The notes under the pieces are model-generated. The model was not told the origin of the DNA, ran no database searches, and saw nothing but the letters and a program-made list of their open reading frames with translations. A DNA stretch of 64,000 bases from Rhizobium sp. P32RR-XVIII (lineage in GTDB: Bacteria; Pseudomonadota; Alphaproteobacteria; Rhizobiales; Rhizobiaceae), in assembly GCF_012641395.1 (NCBI RefSeq), contig NZ_JABAIH010000005.1, forward strand, positions 124,001 to 188,000, read 5' to 3'. Made by a program: the position numbers and the translations under genes. Below are positions 19,709-27,810 of this stretch, piece after piece; the first letter of the stretch is position 1; the number at the start of each line of letters is the position of its first letter.

Positions 19709-21322
19709 ATGATCCGCAACCCTATTCTGCCGGGTTTCAATCCCGATCCATCCATCTGCCGCGTCGGCGAGGACTACTACATCGCCACCTCGACCTTCGA
19801 ATGGTACCCCGGTGTGCAGATCCATCACTCGCGCGACCTGGTGAACTGGACGCTGGTGCGCCGGCCGCTGGAGCGCAAGTCGCAGCTCGACATGCGCGGC
19901 AACCCGGACAGCTGCGGCGTCTGGGCGCCATGCCTGTCTTATGCCGATGGGTTGTTCTGGCTGGTCTATACCGACGTCAAGCGCTTCGACGGCAACTTCA
20001 AGGACGCGCATAATTACATCGTGACGTCGCCGACGATCGAGGGCGAGTGGTCCGAACCGGTCTACGTCAATTCCTCGGGCTTCGACCCGTCGCTCTTCCA
20101 TGATGACGACGGCCGCAAGTGGTTCGTCAACATGCAGTGGAACCATCGCACCGAAAGCTATGGCGGCGCGCCGAAGCACCCTGCCTTCGACGGCATCCTG
20201 CTGCAGGAATGGAATTCCGAGATGCGGGCGCTGAAGGGCCCGATCAAGAACATCTTCGCCGGCAGCCCGCTTGGCCTTGTCGAAGGGCCGCATCTCTTCA
20301 AGCGCGGCGGCTATTACTATCTGACGACCGCCGAAGGCGGCACCGGCTATGACCATGCGGTGACGATGGCGCGTTCGCGCAACATCGACGGTCCCTACGA
20401 GATGCATCCGAACATGTATCTCATCACATCCAAGGATAATCCGCAGGCCGTGCTGCAAAGGGCAGGGCACGGGCAATATGTCGAGACGCCCGGTGGCCAA
20501 GTCTATCACACACATCTCTGCGGCCGCCCGCTGCCGCCGAAGCGCCGCTGCACGCTTGGTCGCGAGACGAGCCTGCAGAAATGCGTCTGGAAGGAGGATG
20601 GCTGGCTCTACCTCGAAAACGGCACGACGGTTCCTGATGTCACCGTCCCGGGACCGGGCGGCGCCGAGCCGATCGACAAGCCGCGGCGGCGCGAATACAA
20701 TTTCGACAGCGCTCAACTGCCGCTCGATTTCCAGTGGCTGCGCACGCCGCAGCCGGAGCGCATCTTCAACCTGACCGACCGGCCGGGCCATCTGCGCCTG
20801 ATCGCCCGCGAAAGCATCGGCTCGTGGTTCGAACAATCTCTCGTCGCCCGTCGCCAGGAACACCACAGCTTCAGGGCGGAGACCGTCGTGGAATTCGATC
20901 CGGATACCTATCAGCAGGTCGCCGGCCTGACGCATTACTATAACAGGCACAAGTTCCACGCCATTGCCGTTACGCTTCACGAAAAGCTGGGCCGCTGCGT
21001 CACGATCCTATCCTGCAATGGAGATTATCCGAATGGCCGCCTGACCTTCCCGGCCGAAAGCGGCGTTGCCCTTCCGGCCGAAGGTCGCGTCCAGCTTTCC
21101 ATGGAAATCCGCGATAATGATCTGCAGTTCTTCTGGCAGACGGAAGGCAAGGGGGCCTGGCAACCGATCGGCCCTGTGCTCGATGCCGGTGTGGTTTCCG
21201 ATGAAGGCGGGCGCGGCGAACACGGCTCCTTCACCGGTGCCTTTGCCGGCGTCTTCGCCTTCGATACGTCCGGCAGGGCAAAGACCGCCGATTTCGACTG
21301 GTTCAATTACGACGAGCTTTGA
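19709..21322 (+). CDS. Glycoside hydrolase family 43, beta-xylosidase-like
   Basis: 537 residues. The five-bladed propeller of GH43 is seen with its three acidic residues: Asp13 in NPILPGFNPDPS (general base), Asp126 in SSGFDPSLF (pKa modulator) and Glu192 in LVEGPHLF (general acid). From about residue 330 a beta-sandwich follows, as in XynB-type enzymes of subfamily 11-like length. No signal peptide, so it is cytoplasmic and should trim xylo- or arabino-oligosaccharides taken up by the cell. It closes the co-directional run starting at 9609, but a repeat element of 84 bases lies upstream, so its link to the operon is less certain. Whether it prefers xylose or arabinose is not readable. Confidence 0.9.
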   Translation: MIRNPILPGFNPDPSICRVGEDYYIATSTFEWYPGVQIHHSRDLVNWTLVRRPLERKSQLDMRGNPDSCGVWAPCLSYADGLFWLVYTDVKRFDGNFKDAHNYIVTSPTIEGEWSEPVYVNSSGFDPSLFHDDDGRKWFVNMQWNHRTESYGGAPKHPAFDGILLQEWNSEMRALKGPIKNIFAGSPLGLVEGPHLFKRGGYYYLTTAEGGTGYDHAVTMARSRNIDGPYEMHPNMYLITSKDNPQAVLQRAGHGQYVETPGGQVYHTHLCGRPLPPKRRCTLGRETSLQKCVWKEDGWLYLENGTTVPDVTVPGPGGAEPIDKPRRREYNFDSAQLPLDFQWLRTPQPERIFNLTDRPGHLRLIARESIGSWFEQSLVARRQEHHSFRAETVVEFDPDTYQQVAGLTHYYNRHKFHAIAVTLHEKLGRCVTILSCNGDYPNGRLTFPAESGVALPAEGRVQLSMEIRDNDLQFFWQTEGKGAWQPIGPVLDAGVVSDEGGRGEHGSFTGAFAGVFAFDTSGRAKTADFDWFNYDEL

Positions 21323-21384
21323 GGCGGGAGGATTTCTGGCGGCTCGCTCGGGATGGGCATTCTGCCTGTCTCTCGCGATAAAAG

Positions 21385-21594
21385 TGTCTGGGCCATAACT
21401 CGATCATCAGGACGATCGCCGATGCGTGGGCCAAGAATTTGGTCCGCGTCGATCTCAGCGTTCGCGCGGACGACGAGCGTTCAATCCCGCTCTATGACGG
21501 GTAGGCTTCCTGAGGGCGGGGCGGGCGCCGGGACGTCGCCTGCGCCGGCCGGCGCCATCCTGACCTCGTCAACATGGCGCTGCTCTTCCGTTAG
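21385..21594 (+). pseudogene. Remnant of a GNAT-family acetyltransferase
   Basis: In one frame the DNA reads ADAWAKNLVRVDLSVRADD then ERSIPLYDG, a stop, then after a second stop GRRDVACAGRRHPDLVNMAL ending at a TAG at 21592. This is the usual C-terminal pattern of GNAT enzymes (…N/DERAIxLYxxxGF…GRRRD…D..xMALLF), interrupted by two stops and with no start or N-terminal half. I read it as a decayed gene between the GH43 gene and the RcnB-like gene. The match is by eye only. Confidence 0.55.
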
Positions 21595-21726
21595 GTAGTT
21601 CCTATATTTAACATTAGTAAGTCATGATAAGTCTTTATTTGGATTACAAAAGTTTAATTTAAATTTCAGATTCGGTTCATCTTTCCGGACGTAATTTCGG
21701 GGCGTGTTCAACACGAGGAAACCCCA

Positions 21727-22062
21727 ATGAAAAAGTTCTTCGCCGCTCTTCTCTCCGCCTCCTTCTTGCTGTCGCCGATCGTTGCTTCGGAAGCCAGCGC
21801 CAACGACAATCGCCGCCCTGTGATCGTCCATAAGGACGTTCATAAGGACGTCCACAAGACGGTCGTGGTCAAGAAGTACCGTTGGGCGAAAGGGCACCGC
21901 ACGACTGCCGCTGAACGCCGTCATATGGCGGAGGTCCGCGATTATCGCCGCTATCGCCTGTCCGCTCCGCCGCGCGGTTATCACTGGGTAAAGGCCGACA
22001 ACGACTTCCTGCTCGTCGGCGTCGCCACCGGCATCATCACGAGCATCATCGCCGCCCAGTAA
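21727..22062 (+). CDS. Small exported RcnB-like protein
   Basis: 111 residues with a signal peptide (MKKFFAALLSASFLLSPIVASEASA). The mature part is basic and histidine-rich, with a short repeat VHKDVHKDVHK, and ends in PPRGYHWVKADNDFLLVGVA, the hallmark of the RcnB family of periplasmic proteins linked to nickel/cobalt balance in enterobacteria. In rhizobia several such small proteins of unknown function exist, so a metal role is only a suggestion. It is a single-gene unit, with a clean terminator 27 bases downstream and an AT-rich promoter region upstream. Confidence 0.8.
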   Translation: MKKFFAALLSASFLLSPIVASEASANDNRRPVIVHKDVHKDVHKTVVVKKYRWAKGHRTTAAERRHMAEVRDYRRYRLSAPPRGYHWVKADNDFLLVGVATGIITSIIAAQ

Positions 22063-22088
22063 GGGTGCCGATACCGGCTGATCAGATA

Positions 22089-22120
22089 AGGGGCGGCATG
22101 ATTGCCGCCCCTTTTTATTT
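22089..22120 (+). terminator. Rho-independent terminator of the RcnB-like gene
   Basis: AGGGGCGGC pairs perfectly with GCCGCCCCT around an ATGATT loop, followed by TTTTATTT. A strong intrinsic terminator 27 bases after the stop. Confidence 0.92.
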
Positions 22121-22238
22121 CCGAACTAAAGTCGTGAGTGCCACCTACCGACAGAGGTCAGGATTGCGCCAGAAGCCGGCCTCACGCCTCTGTCGCGGGT
22201 GGGGTGGCACCGACAACGCTTCGCTAGCGCCGCTCTCG

Positions 22239-23114
22239 TTAAAGGCGCTTTTCGAAGAACGTGTCCGGGTATGGGTCATCATTGAAGCGGTCGATCTCAT
22301 TCCAGCCGGTTCCTCGATAAAGCTGCGTTGCCTCGGGCAGCGCACTATTCGTATCCAGACGGAGGACCTCAATGGATAGTTCACGGGCGATGTTCTCGGC
22401 GGCGGTCATAAGGCGTTTTGCGAGCCCAAGCCCACGCGCAGATGGAGCGACCCAGAGTCTTTTGATCTCCGCGACCTCGCCATCACTGCCCTTCAACCCG
22501 ACACAGCCGATCGGCAGGCCATCTGATATGGCCACCAGGAACGCACCGCGCGGACGGATCATATCCTCGGCGTCGGGATCGCGAGAAAGCGATACATCGA
22601 ACCCCTTCTCGAAGCGGCGTGCAAGTTCTGCATAGTATTCGTTCAGGCAATACCCGGCGTCCTCGTGCCGAGGGTCCTTCTCCTCAAGCGCGATTTGGTC
22701 ACGTCTAAGCGAGGAAGCGACAATATCCATGGCGCGCAGCAGCTCTTCAGGGCGGCAATGACGCGCCAGAAATGCTTTCGCCTGCGCGTTGGAAAGCGCT
22801 TCATAAGCCTGAAACTCGGAACGGCCGGCTTCGGTCAATCTGGCAACGCGGCGGCGGGCATCCTGAGGATTCGGCACCGTCTCGATGAGGCCCTCTTCTT
22901 CCAGACTGCGCAGCAGACGACTCATCAAGCCCGAGTCAAGACCGAGATAATCGCGGATCACCGCAACATCCGATTGCCCCTGGCCGATCGAATTGAGGAC
23001 GCGAGCTGCGCCCAGCGGACGGCCGCGTCCGAGGAAGGAAGTATCGAGAGCGCCGACTTCGGAGGTGACGGCACGGTTGAAGCGACGAACACGAGAGACA
23101 GGATCATAAATCAT
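22239..23114 (-). CDS. MarR-type HTH regulator fused to a GNAT acetyltransferase
   Basis: 291 residues. Residues 1–140 are a MarR-like winged helix (IGQGQSDVAVIRDYLGLDSG, then LMSRLLRSLEEEGLIET and a wing rich in Arg); residues 150–291 are a GNAT domain with EIKRLWVAPSARGLGLAKRL carrying the acetyl-CoA loop and LDTNSALPEATQLYRGTGW. Such fusions are annotated in many proteobacteria as bifunctional regulators/acetyltransferases. Targets are unknown. A near-palindromic TATTATCTGACTTAGGTCAGATA lies right at its start (about 23112–23135), with TCTGAC/GTCAGA arms, and may be its own operator. The gene is monocistronic. Confidence 0.85.
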   Translation of the reverse strand: MIYDPVSRVRRFNRAVTSEVGALDTSFLGRGRPLGAARVLNSIGQGQSDVAVIRDYLGLDSGLMSRLLRSLEEEGLIETVPNPQDARRRVARLTEAGRSEFQAYEALSNAQAKAFLARHCRPEELLRAMDIVASSLRRDQIALEEKDPRHEDAGYCLNEYYAELARRFEKGFDVSLSRDPDAEDMIRPRGAFLVAISDGLPIGCVGLKGSDGEVAEIKRLWVAPSARGLGLAKRLMTAAENIARELSIEVLRLDTNSALPEATQLYRGTGWNEIDRFNDDPYPDTFFEKRL

Positions 23115-23136
23115 ATTATCTGACTTAGGTCAGATA
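23113..23136. promoter_or_regulatory. Possible operator of the MarR–GNAT gene
   Basis: ATATCTGACC-type arms face each other: TATCTGACTTAGGTCAGATA is a near-perfect dyad ending about 20 bases upstream of the start codon. MarR proteins commonly bind such dyads next to their own gene. Binding itself is inferred. Confidence 0.5.
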
Positions 23137-23307
23137 TTTGATCCTGTCAATCAAAGCGCTCGAAGAGCACGCGTTCCTGACCGGTTAGAGGCTTTTGCCA
23201 CGGCTCCTTCGGGCCGCAAGCTGCCCGAGGTGACATTGCCACCTTATGACGCTTCTCTCTGCTCAGGCTCGCTTTCGCAGTTCCGTTCGCCCGCGATGTA
23301 ACGCCGC

Positions 23308-24285
23308 TCAGCTCTCGCGCGAGAGGCAATCCTTCATGCTGTTGGCAATGCCGCGCATCAGCGTGAAGTAAAGATCGGGACCGGCCTTTAGTGTTGCGGC
23401 TTCCGGATCGAGAACGCCGGCCTTCGCTTTCGTGCCTTCAATGACGACATCGACGAGACGCGGCTCGAATTGCGGTTCGGCGAAGACGCAGGTGGCGCCG
23501 AGGTCGGCGACCTTCTTGTGAATCTCCGACACGCGCTCGGCGCCGGGGATGGTCTCCGGGCTTACCGTGATGGAGCCGGCAACGCGGACCGCATAGCGGT
23601 GCTCGAAATATTGGTAGGCGTCATGGAAGACGATGAAAGGCTTGTCCTTCACCGGCGCGACGATGCCGCTGATTTCCGCGTTCAGAGCGTCGAGCTTGTC
23701 GTCGAGTGCCTTGGCATTGGCCTGGTAGGTCAGGGCGTTGGCGGGATCGGCGGCAACCAGTGTGGTGGTGATCTCTTCAGCCATCGCCTTGGCATTCATC
23801 GGGTCGAGCCACAGATGCGTGTCGAATTCGCCATGATCGTGATCGTGATCGCCTCCCACATGCTTGTCATGATCGTGCCCAGCCTCCGCCTCGTCGCCAT
23901 CATCGTGCGGCTCGAAGGCGCCTCCTTCCCTGAACTTCAGCTTCACGAGGCCCGGCGCATTCTCCAGTTCGGCAATGCTTGCGTTGGCGCCGAGCGATTC
24001 CAGTGGTTTTTCGAGAAATGCCTCGAGGCCAGGCCCCACCCAGAAGATCACCTTGGCATCCTGCAGGATCCGGGCATTCGAGGGCTTTAGATTGTAGGTA
24101 TGCGGGGAGGCCGCGCCATCGACGATCAGCTCCGGCGTGCCGACGCCCTCCATGATCGCTGAAACCAGCGAATGGATCGGTTTGACCGACGTCACGACCA
24201 CCGGCGCATCGGCTGCCCGGGATGCCCCGGCCATCAGCAGCGCGGGGATCGCGAGGAAAAGGCTCCTGGCCAGTTTCATGTTCAT
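23308..24285 (-). CDS. znuA: Zinc ABC transporter, periplasmic zinc-binding protein
   Basis: 325 residues with a signal peptide (about 1–24) and the cluster 9 binding-protein fold. The first zinc histidine is in VTSVKPIHSLVSAIM, the second in HTYNLKPSNARIL, then an acidic, histidine-rich loop (about residues 130–160, containing HDHDKHVGGDHDHDHGEF), and a third in DTHLWLDP. The loop captures zinc in the periplasm and passes it to the ZnuBC channel. It is divergent from znuC-znuB-zur, and the shared 93-base gap holds two Zur-type palindromes, so it should be switched on when zinc is scarce. Confidence 0.95.
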   Translation of the reverse strand: MNMKLARSLFLAIPALLMAGASRAADAPVVVTSVKPIHSLVSAIMEGVGTPELIVDGAASPHTYNLKPSNARILQDAKVIFWVGPGLEAFLEKPLESLGANASIAELENAPGLVKLKFREGGAFEPHDDGDEAEAGHDHDKHVGGDHDHDHGEFDTHLWLDPMNAKAMAEEITTTLVAADPANALTYQANAKALDDKLDALNAEISGIVAPVKDKPFIVFHDAYQYFEHRYAVRVAGSITVSPETIPGAERVSEIHKKVADLGATCVFAEPQFEPRLVDVVIEGTKAKAGVLDPEAATLKAGPDLYFTLMRGIANSMKDCLSRES

Positions 24286-24304
24286 GCTCCGGTTGAATTA
24301 CGGC

Positions 24305-24340
24305 TGTAATGTTATTACATCAATTGCGTAATGCTATAAC
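24305..24340. promoter_or_regulatory. Two Zur-type operators between znuA and znuC
   Basis: TGTAATGTTATTACA (24305–24319) is a perfect dyad, TGTAAT-GTT-ATTACA. A second, GTAATGCTATAAC (24328–24340), is an imperfect copy. Both resemble the Zur boxes of alphaproteobacteria and sit between divergent zinc-uptake genes, with zur itself in the right-hand operon. Confidence 0.85.
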
Positions 24341-24378
24341 GTGTGCGATAGCAGGAAGCAACCGCAGTCTCGGAAAAT

Positions 24379-25254
24379 ATGATGTTATTTCGCGCAACCT
24401 CTGCCTCGAAGCCGCTGGTTTCCCTCAGCAATGTCGGCGTCCGGCGCGGCGGTCGCTGGCTTGTTCGCGGCGTGGATTTCTCCGTCGCGCGCGGAGAGAT
24501 CGTCACCCTGATCGGTCCGAACGGATCCGGAAAGTCGACCAGCGCCAAGGCCGCAATCGGCGTCTTGAAGCCCGATGAGGGCACGGTGGAACGGGTAAGC
24601 GGCCTCAGGGTCGGCTACGTGCCGCAGAAGCTTGTCATCGACTGGACGATGCCGCTCACCGTTCGCCGTCTCATGACGCTCACCGGCCCGCTGCCGGAGG
24701 GTGATATGATTGCCGCGCTCGAAGCGGCTGGCATCGCCCATATGCTGAATGCCGAGGTGCAGCACCTTTCCGGCGGTGAGTTCCAGCGGGCGCTGATGGC
24801 CCGCGCCATTGCCCGCAAGCCCGATCTGCTTGTGCTCGATGAGCCTGTTCAGGGCGTCGATTTCTCCGGCGAGATTGCTCTCTACGACCTCATCAAGCAG
24901 ATCCGCAACTCCTCCGGCTGCGGCATCCTGTTGATCTCCCATGACCTCCACGTCGTCATGGCCGAGACCGACACTGTCATCTGCCTCAACGGCCATGTCT
25001 GCTGCCGCGGTACGCCCGAGACGGTGAGCCAGAGCCCGGAATATGTGCGGCTCTTTGGCAGCCGCGCGGCAAAAACGCTCGCCGTCTACAGTCACCATCA
25101 CGACCACACCCACCTGCCGGGCGGCCGCGTCTTGCATTCGGACGGTTCGGTGACCGAACACTGCCATCCCGGCGACGGTCACCATCACGATCACGACCAT
25201 TCGGACCATGATCACGATCACCACGGCCATCATGCGGGAGAGCGCCATGCTTGA
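24379..25254 (+). CDS. znuC: Zinc ABC transporter ATP-binding protein with His-rich tail
   Basis: 291 residues. Walker A is GPNGSGKST, the signature is LSGGEFQRALMARA, Walker B is LLVLDEPVQGVD and the switch His is in LLISHDLHVV. After the ATPase core, from about residue 235, the tail is unusually rich in His and Asp (clusters such as HHDHTH, HHHDHDHSDHDHDHHGHH), which should bind several zinc ions in the cytoplasm. The ATPase drives zinc uptake with ZnuB, and its last 8 bases overlap the znuB start. Expected to be repressed by Zur when zinc is plentiful. Confidence 0.95.
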   Translation: MMLFRATSASKPLVSLSNVGVRRGGRWLVRGVDFSVARGEIVTLIGPNGSGKSTSAKAAIGVLKPDEGTVERVSGLRVGYVPQKLVIDWTMPLTVRRLMTLTGPLPEGDMIAALEAAGIAHMLNAEVQHLSGGEFQRALMARAIARKPDLLVLDEPVQGVDFSGEIALYDLIKQIRNSSGCGILLISHDLHVVMAETDTVICLNGHVCCRGTPETVSQSPEYVRLFGSRAAKTLAVYSHHHDHTHLPGGRVLHSDGSVTEHCHPGDGHHHDHDHSDHDHDHHGHHAGERHA

Positions 25255-26059
25255 CGATTTCTTCGTCCGCGCCATCCTCGCCGGTGTCGGGCTGGCGCTC
25301 ACCACCGGGCCGCTGGGCTGCTTCATCATCTGGCGGCGCATGGCCTATTTCGGCGATACGATCGCCCATTCGGCGCTACTCGGCGTCGCGCTGTCGCTAC
25401 TGTTCCAGTTCAATCTGACGCTTGCAGTCTTCGGTGTCGCGGCGACGGTCTCGATCCTGCTGCTCTTCCTGCAGAAACGTCAGGCACTGTCGGCAGACGC
25501 GCTGCTCGGCATCCTGTCTCACGCGACGCTCGCCATCGGCCTCGTCATGGTCGCCTTCATGAGCTGGGTGCGTATCGACCTCATCGCCTTCCTCTTCGGC
25601 GACATTCTTGCCGTCTCGAAGACCGATATCGCGCTGATCTGGGGCGGCGGGCTCATCATTGTCGCCGCCGTCGCATGGCTGTGGCGGCCGTTGCTTGCCT
25701 CGACCGTCAATCCGGAACTCGCGGAGGCCGAAGGGCTGCAGCCGGAGCGGGCGCGGCTCTTCTTCATGCTGCTGATGGCCGTTGTCATCGCCATCGCCAT
25801 GAAGATCGTCGGCATCATGCTGATCACCTCGCTGTTGATCATTCCGGCTGCTGCGGCCCGCCGGTTCTCTCCGACGCCCGAGGTCATGGCGGTTCTCGCG
25901 TCGCTGATCGGCGCGGTCGCGGTCGTCGGCGGCCTGTTCGGCTCACTCACCTACGACACGCCGTCCGGCCCGTCGATCGTGGTCGCAGCACTCATATTGT
26001 TCATCCTCAGCCTGCTGCCGCGGCTGAGGCGCAAGGAAGCGCAAGGACACGGATCATGA
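25247..26059 (+). CDS. znuB: Zinc ABC transporter permease
   Basis: 270 residues, seven to eight membrane helices, ABC-3 family. The start at 25247 (MLDDFFVRAIL) overlaps the end of znuC by 8 bases; an in-frame ATG 13 codons earlier lies inside the His-rich znuC tail. YFGDTIAHSALLGVALS and the ITSLLIIPAAAARRFS segment are typical of the family. It forms the zinc channel in the inner membrane. Its stop overlaps the zur start (ATGA), so the three genes are translationally linked. Confidence 0.94.
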   Translation: MLDDFFVRAILAGVGLALTTGPLGCFIIWRRMAYFGDTIAHSALLGVALSLLFQFNLTLAVFGVAATVSILLLFLQKRQALSADALLGILSHATLAIGLVMVAFMSWVRIDLIAFLFGDILAVSKTDIALIWGGGLIIVAAVAWLWRPLLASTVNPELAEAEGLQPERARLFFMLLMAVVIAIAMKIVGIMLITSLLIIPAAAARRFSPTPEVMAVLASLIGAVAVVGGLFGSLTYDTPSGPSIVVAALILFILSLLPRLRRKEAQGHGS

Positions 26060-26454
26060 ACGCACCGCAACTGACCAAGAACCAGGCGCTGGTCTTCGAC
26101 GTGCTTGCAAAGGCCGACGGCCCACTCAGCGCCTATACGATCCTCGACAAATTGCGCGACTACGGCTTTCGCGCGCCGCTGCAGGTCTATCGCGCGCTCG
26201 ACAAGCTACTCGAATACGGCGTGGTGCATCGGCTGGAGAGCATCAACTCCTTCGTCGCCTGCGCCCATCCCAACGAGAACTGCCACAGCCACGGCACCGT
26301 TGCCTTCGCCATCTGCGAAAGCTGCGGTCATGTCATTGAGTTCCACGACCACGAAGTCGATCACCGCTTGGCGAACTGGACGCGCGGCAAGAAATTCAAG
26401 GCTGAGAAGACCACGATCGAGATCCGCGGCCTCTGCGAGACCTGCGCTGCTTAG
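26056..26454 (+). CDS. zur: Zinc uptake regulator, Fur family
   Basis: 132 residues. The N-terminal winged helix contains YTILDKLRDYGFRAPLQVYR; the C-terminal dimer domain has HPNENCHSHGTVAFAICESC with His and Cys ligands and ends in GLCETCA, the second pair of structural-zinc cysteines. The ATG at 26056 overlaps the znuB stop by 4 bases. When loaded with zinc it should bind the palindromes at 24305–24340 and shut off znuA and its own operon, a negative feedback loop. Confidence 0.93.
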   Translation: MNAPQLTKNQALVFDVLAKADGPLSAYTILDKLRDYGFRAPLQVYRALDKLLEYGVVHRLESINSFVACAHPNENCHSHGTVAFAICESCGHVIEFHDHEVDHRLANWTRGKKFKAEKTTIEIRGLCETCAA

Positions 26455-26495
26455 TGTCATTCTTGAGAAAGCGGTTTTCTGTCCGCAACAACAGG

Positions 26496-27026
26496 CTAGT
26501 CGATCCGCTTGAGGTCGCGGGCGAAGCGTTGCCAGTTAGCGACATATTTCTCCGCCGAGCGCCGCAACCCCTCGATTGCTTTTTCGTCGAGCGTCCGCAG
26601 CACGCGGGCGGGCGAGCCGACGATCAGCGATCCGTCGGGGAACTCCTTGCCTTCCGTCACCAGGGCATTGGCACCCACAAGGCAATTATTGCCGATCTTG
26701 GCACCGTTCAAAATCGTCGCCCCCATGCCGATCAGCGAGTTGTCGCCGATCGTGCAGCCGTGGATGATCGCGTGATGGCCGATGGTGCAGCCTTCGCCGA
26801 TCGTCACCGGAAAACCCGGATCGGTGTGCAGCATGGCGCCTTCTTGGATGTTCGTATTCCTGCCGACGCTCACCGGTTCATTATCGCCGCGAAGCACGGC
26901 ACCGAACCAGATGCCGACGGCCTCGCCAAGCTCCGTTTTGCCTATCACATGCGCATCCGGCGCGATCCAGTAGAGCCCGCGCGCCGGCAGTTTTGGCGAC
27001 AATCCTCCAAGCGCGTAGATAGGCAT
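26496..27026 (-). CDS. Gamma-class carbonic anhydrase family protein (left-handed beta helix)
   Basis: 176 residues built from hexapeptide repeats (for example [19 protein letters not shown], then [17 protein letters not shown]), ending in a helical C terminus. His residues at the HTD and HHAIIHG turns are in the right places for the trimer-interface metal site of gamma carbonic anhydrase-like proteins (YrdA/CaiE group). Actual carbonic anhydrase activity is often absent in this group. It is 10 bases downstream of the FAH-family gene on the same strand, so they form an operon. Confidence 0.88.
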   Translation of the reverse strand: MPIYALGGLSPKLPARGLYWIAPDAHVIGKTELGEAVGIWFGAVLRGDNEPVSVGRNTNIQEGAMLHTDPGFPVTIGEGCTIGHHAIIHGCTIGDNSLIGMGATILNGAKIGNNCLVGANALVTEGKEFPDGSLIVGSPARVLRTLDEKAIEGLRRSAEKYVANWQRFARDLKRID

Positions 27027-27036
27027 GGCAACCTCC

Positions 27037-27735
27037 TCAGGCGACCGCTACGGACAGCGTCGCGATTCCGTCGATGCCGCATTCGACGCGATCGCCTTTC
27101 TTGACGGCGCCGACACCTGCCGGCGTGCCGGTCATGATGACATCGCCCGGCGCCAGGATGAAGAGCTTGGAAAGCTCGGCGATGATTTCCGGCACCTTCC
27201 AGATCATCTGATTGAGATTGCCGTCCTGGACGCGCTTGCCGTTGTGGTCGAGCCAGATGCGGCCTGCATCCGGATGGCCAAGGCGGCTTGTGGGCACGAT
27301 GGCCGAAACCGGCGCCGAATATTCGAAGGCCTTAGCGACCTCCCACGGGCGGCCGAGTTTTTTTGCCTCGGCTTGCAGGTCGCGGCGGGTAAAATCGATG
27401 CCGACGGCATAGCCGTAGATGCAGTCGAGCGCCCTATCGACAGGAATATCCTGGCCGCCGGACTTCAGTGCCAGCACGCATTCGGCCTCGTAATGCACGT
27501 CGTTCGAAAGCGGCGGATAGGGAAAGGGCTTGCCGGGTGGCAGCAGGTTATCGGCGTTTTTCTGGAAGAAAAAAGGCGGCTCGCGGCTCGGATCGTGGCC
27601 CATCTCGATGGCGTGATCAGCATAGTTGCGTCCGACGCAATAGACCCTGCGCACCGGGAAGAGGTCGCTGCTGCCTTCGATCGGAAGCAGAACAGGCTGA
27701 GGAAGAGGGATGACGGTGGCGGGGCTTGCAGACAT
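27037..27735 (-). CDS. Fumarylacetoacetate hydrolase-family protein
   Basis: 232 residues with the FAH fold: [25 protein letters not shown], then the metal-binding acidic residues in [10 protein letters not shown] and [13 protein letters not shown], and the family closing motif [16 protein letters not shown]. These enzymes cleave or hydrate 2-keto acids such as acylpyruvates in catabolic pathways. Size and motifs match the short acylpyruvase branch. It is co-transcribed with the gamma-carbonic-anhydrase-like gene; this pair is not diagnostic of one pathway. Confidence 0.88.
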   Translation of the reverse strand: MSASPATVIPLPQPVLLPIEGSSDLFPVRRVYCVGRNYADHAIEMGHDPSREPPFFFQKNADNLLPPGKPFPYPPLSNDVHYEAECVLALKSGGQDIPVDRALDCIYGYAVGIDFTRRDLQAEAKKLGRPWEVAKAFEYSAPVSAIVPTSRLGHPDAGRIWLDHNGKRVQDGNLNQMIWKVPEIIAELSKLFILAPGDVIMTGTPAGVGAVKKGDRVECGIDGIATLSVAVA

Positions 27736-27810
27736 CGGACGGCTCTTGCTGTTATTTGAGTCCCGCGATCTTAAACGGAAAATCGCAAGCGGGGGAAGCG
27801 CTCCCGGCGA

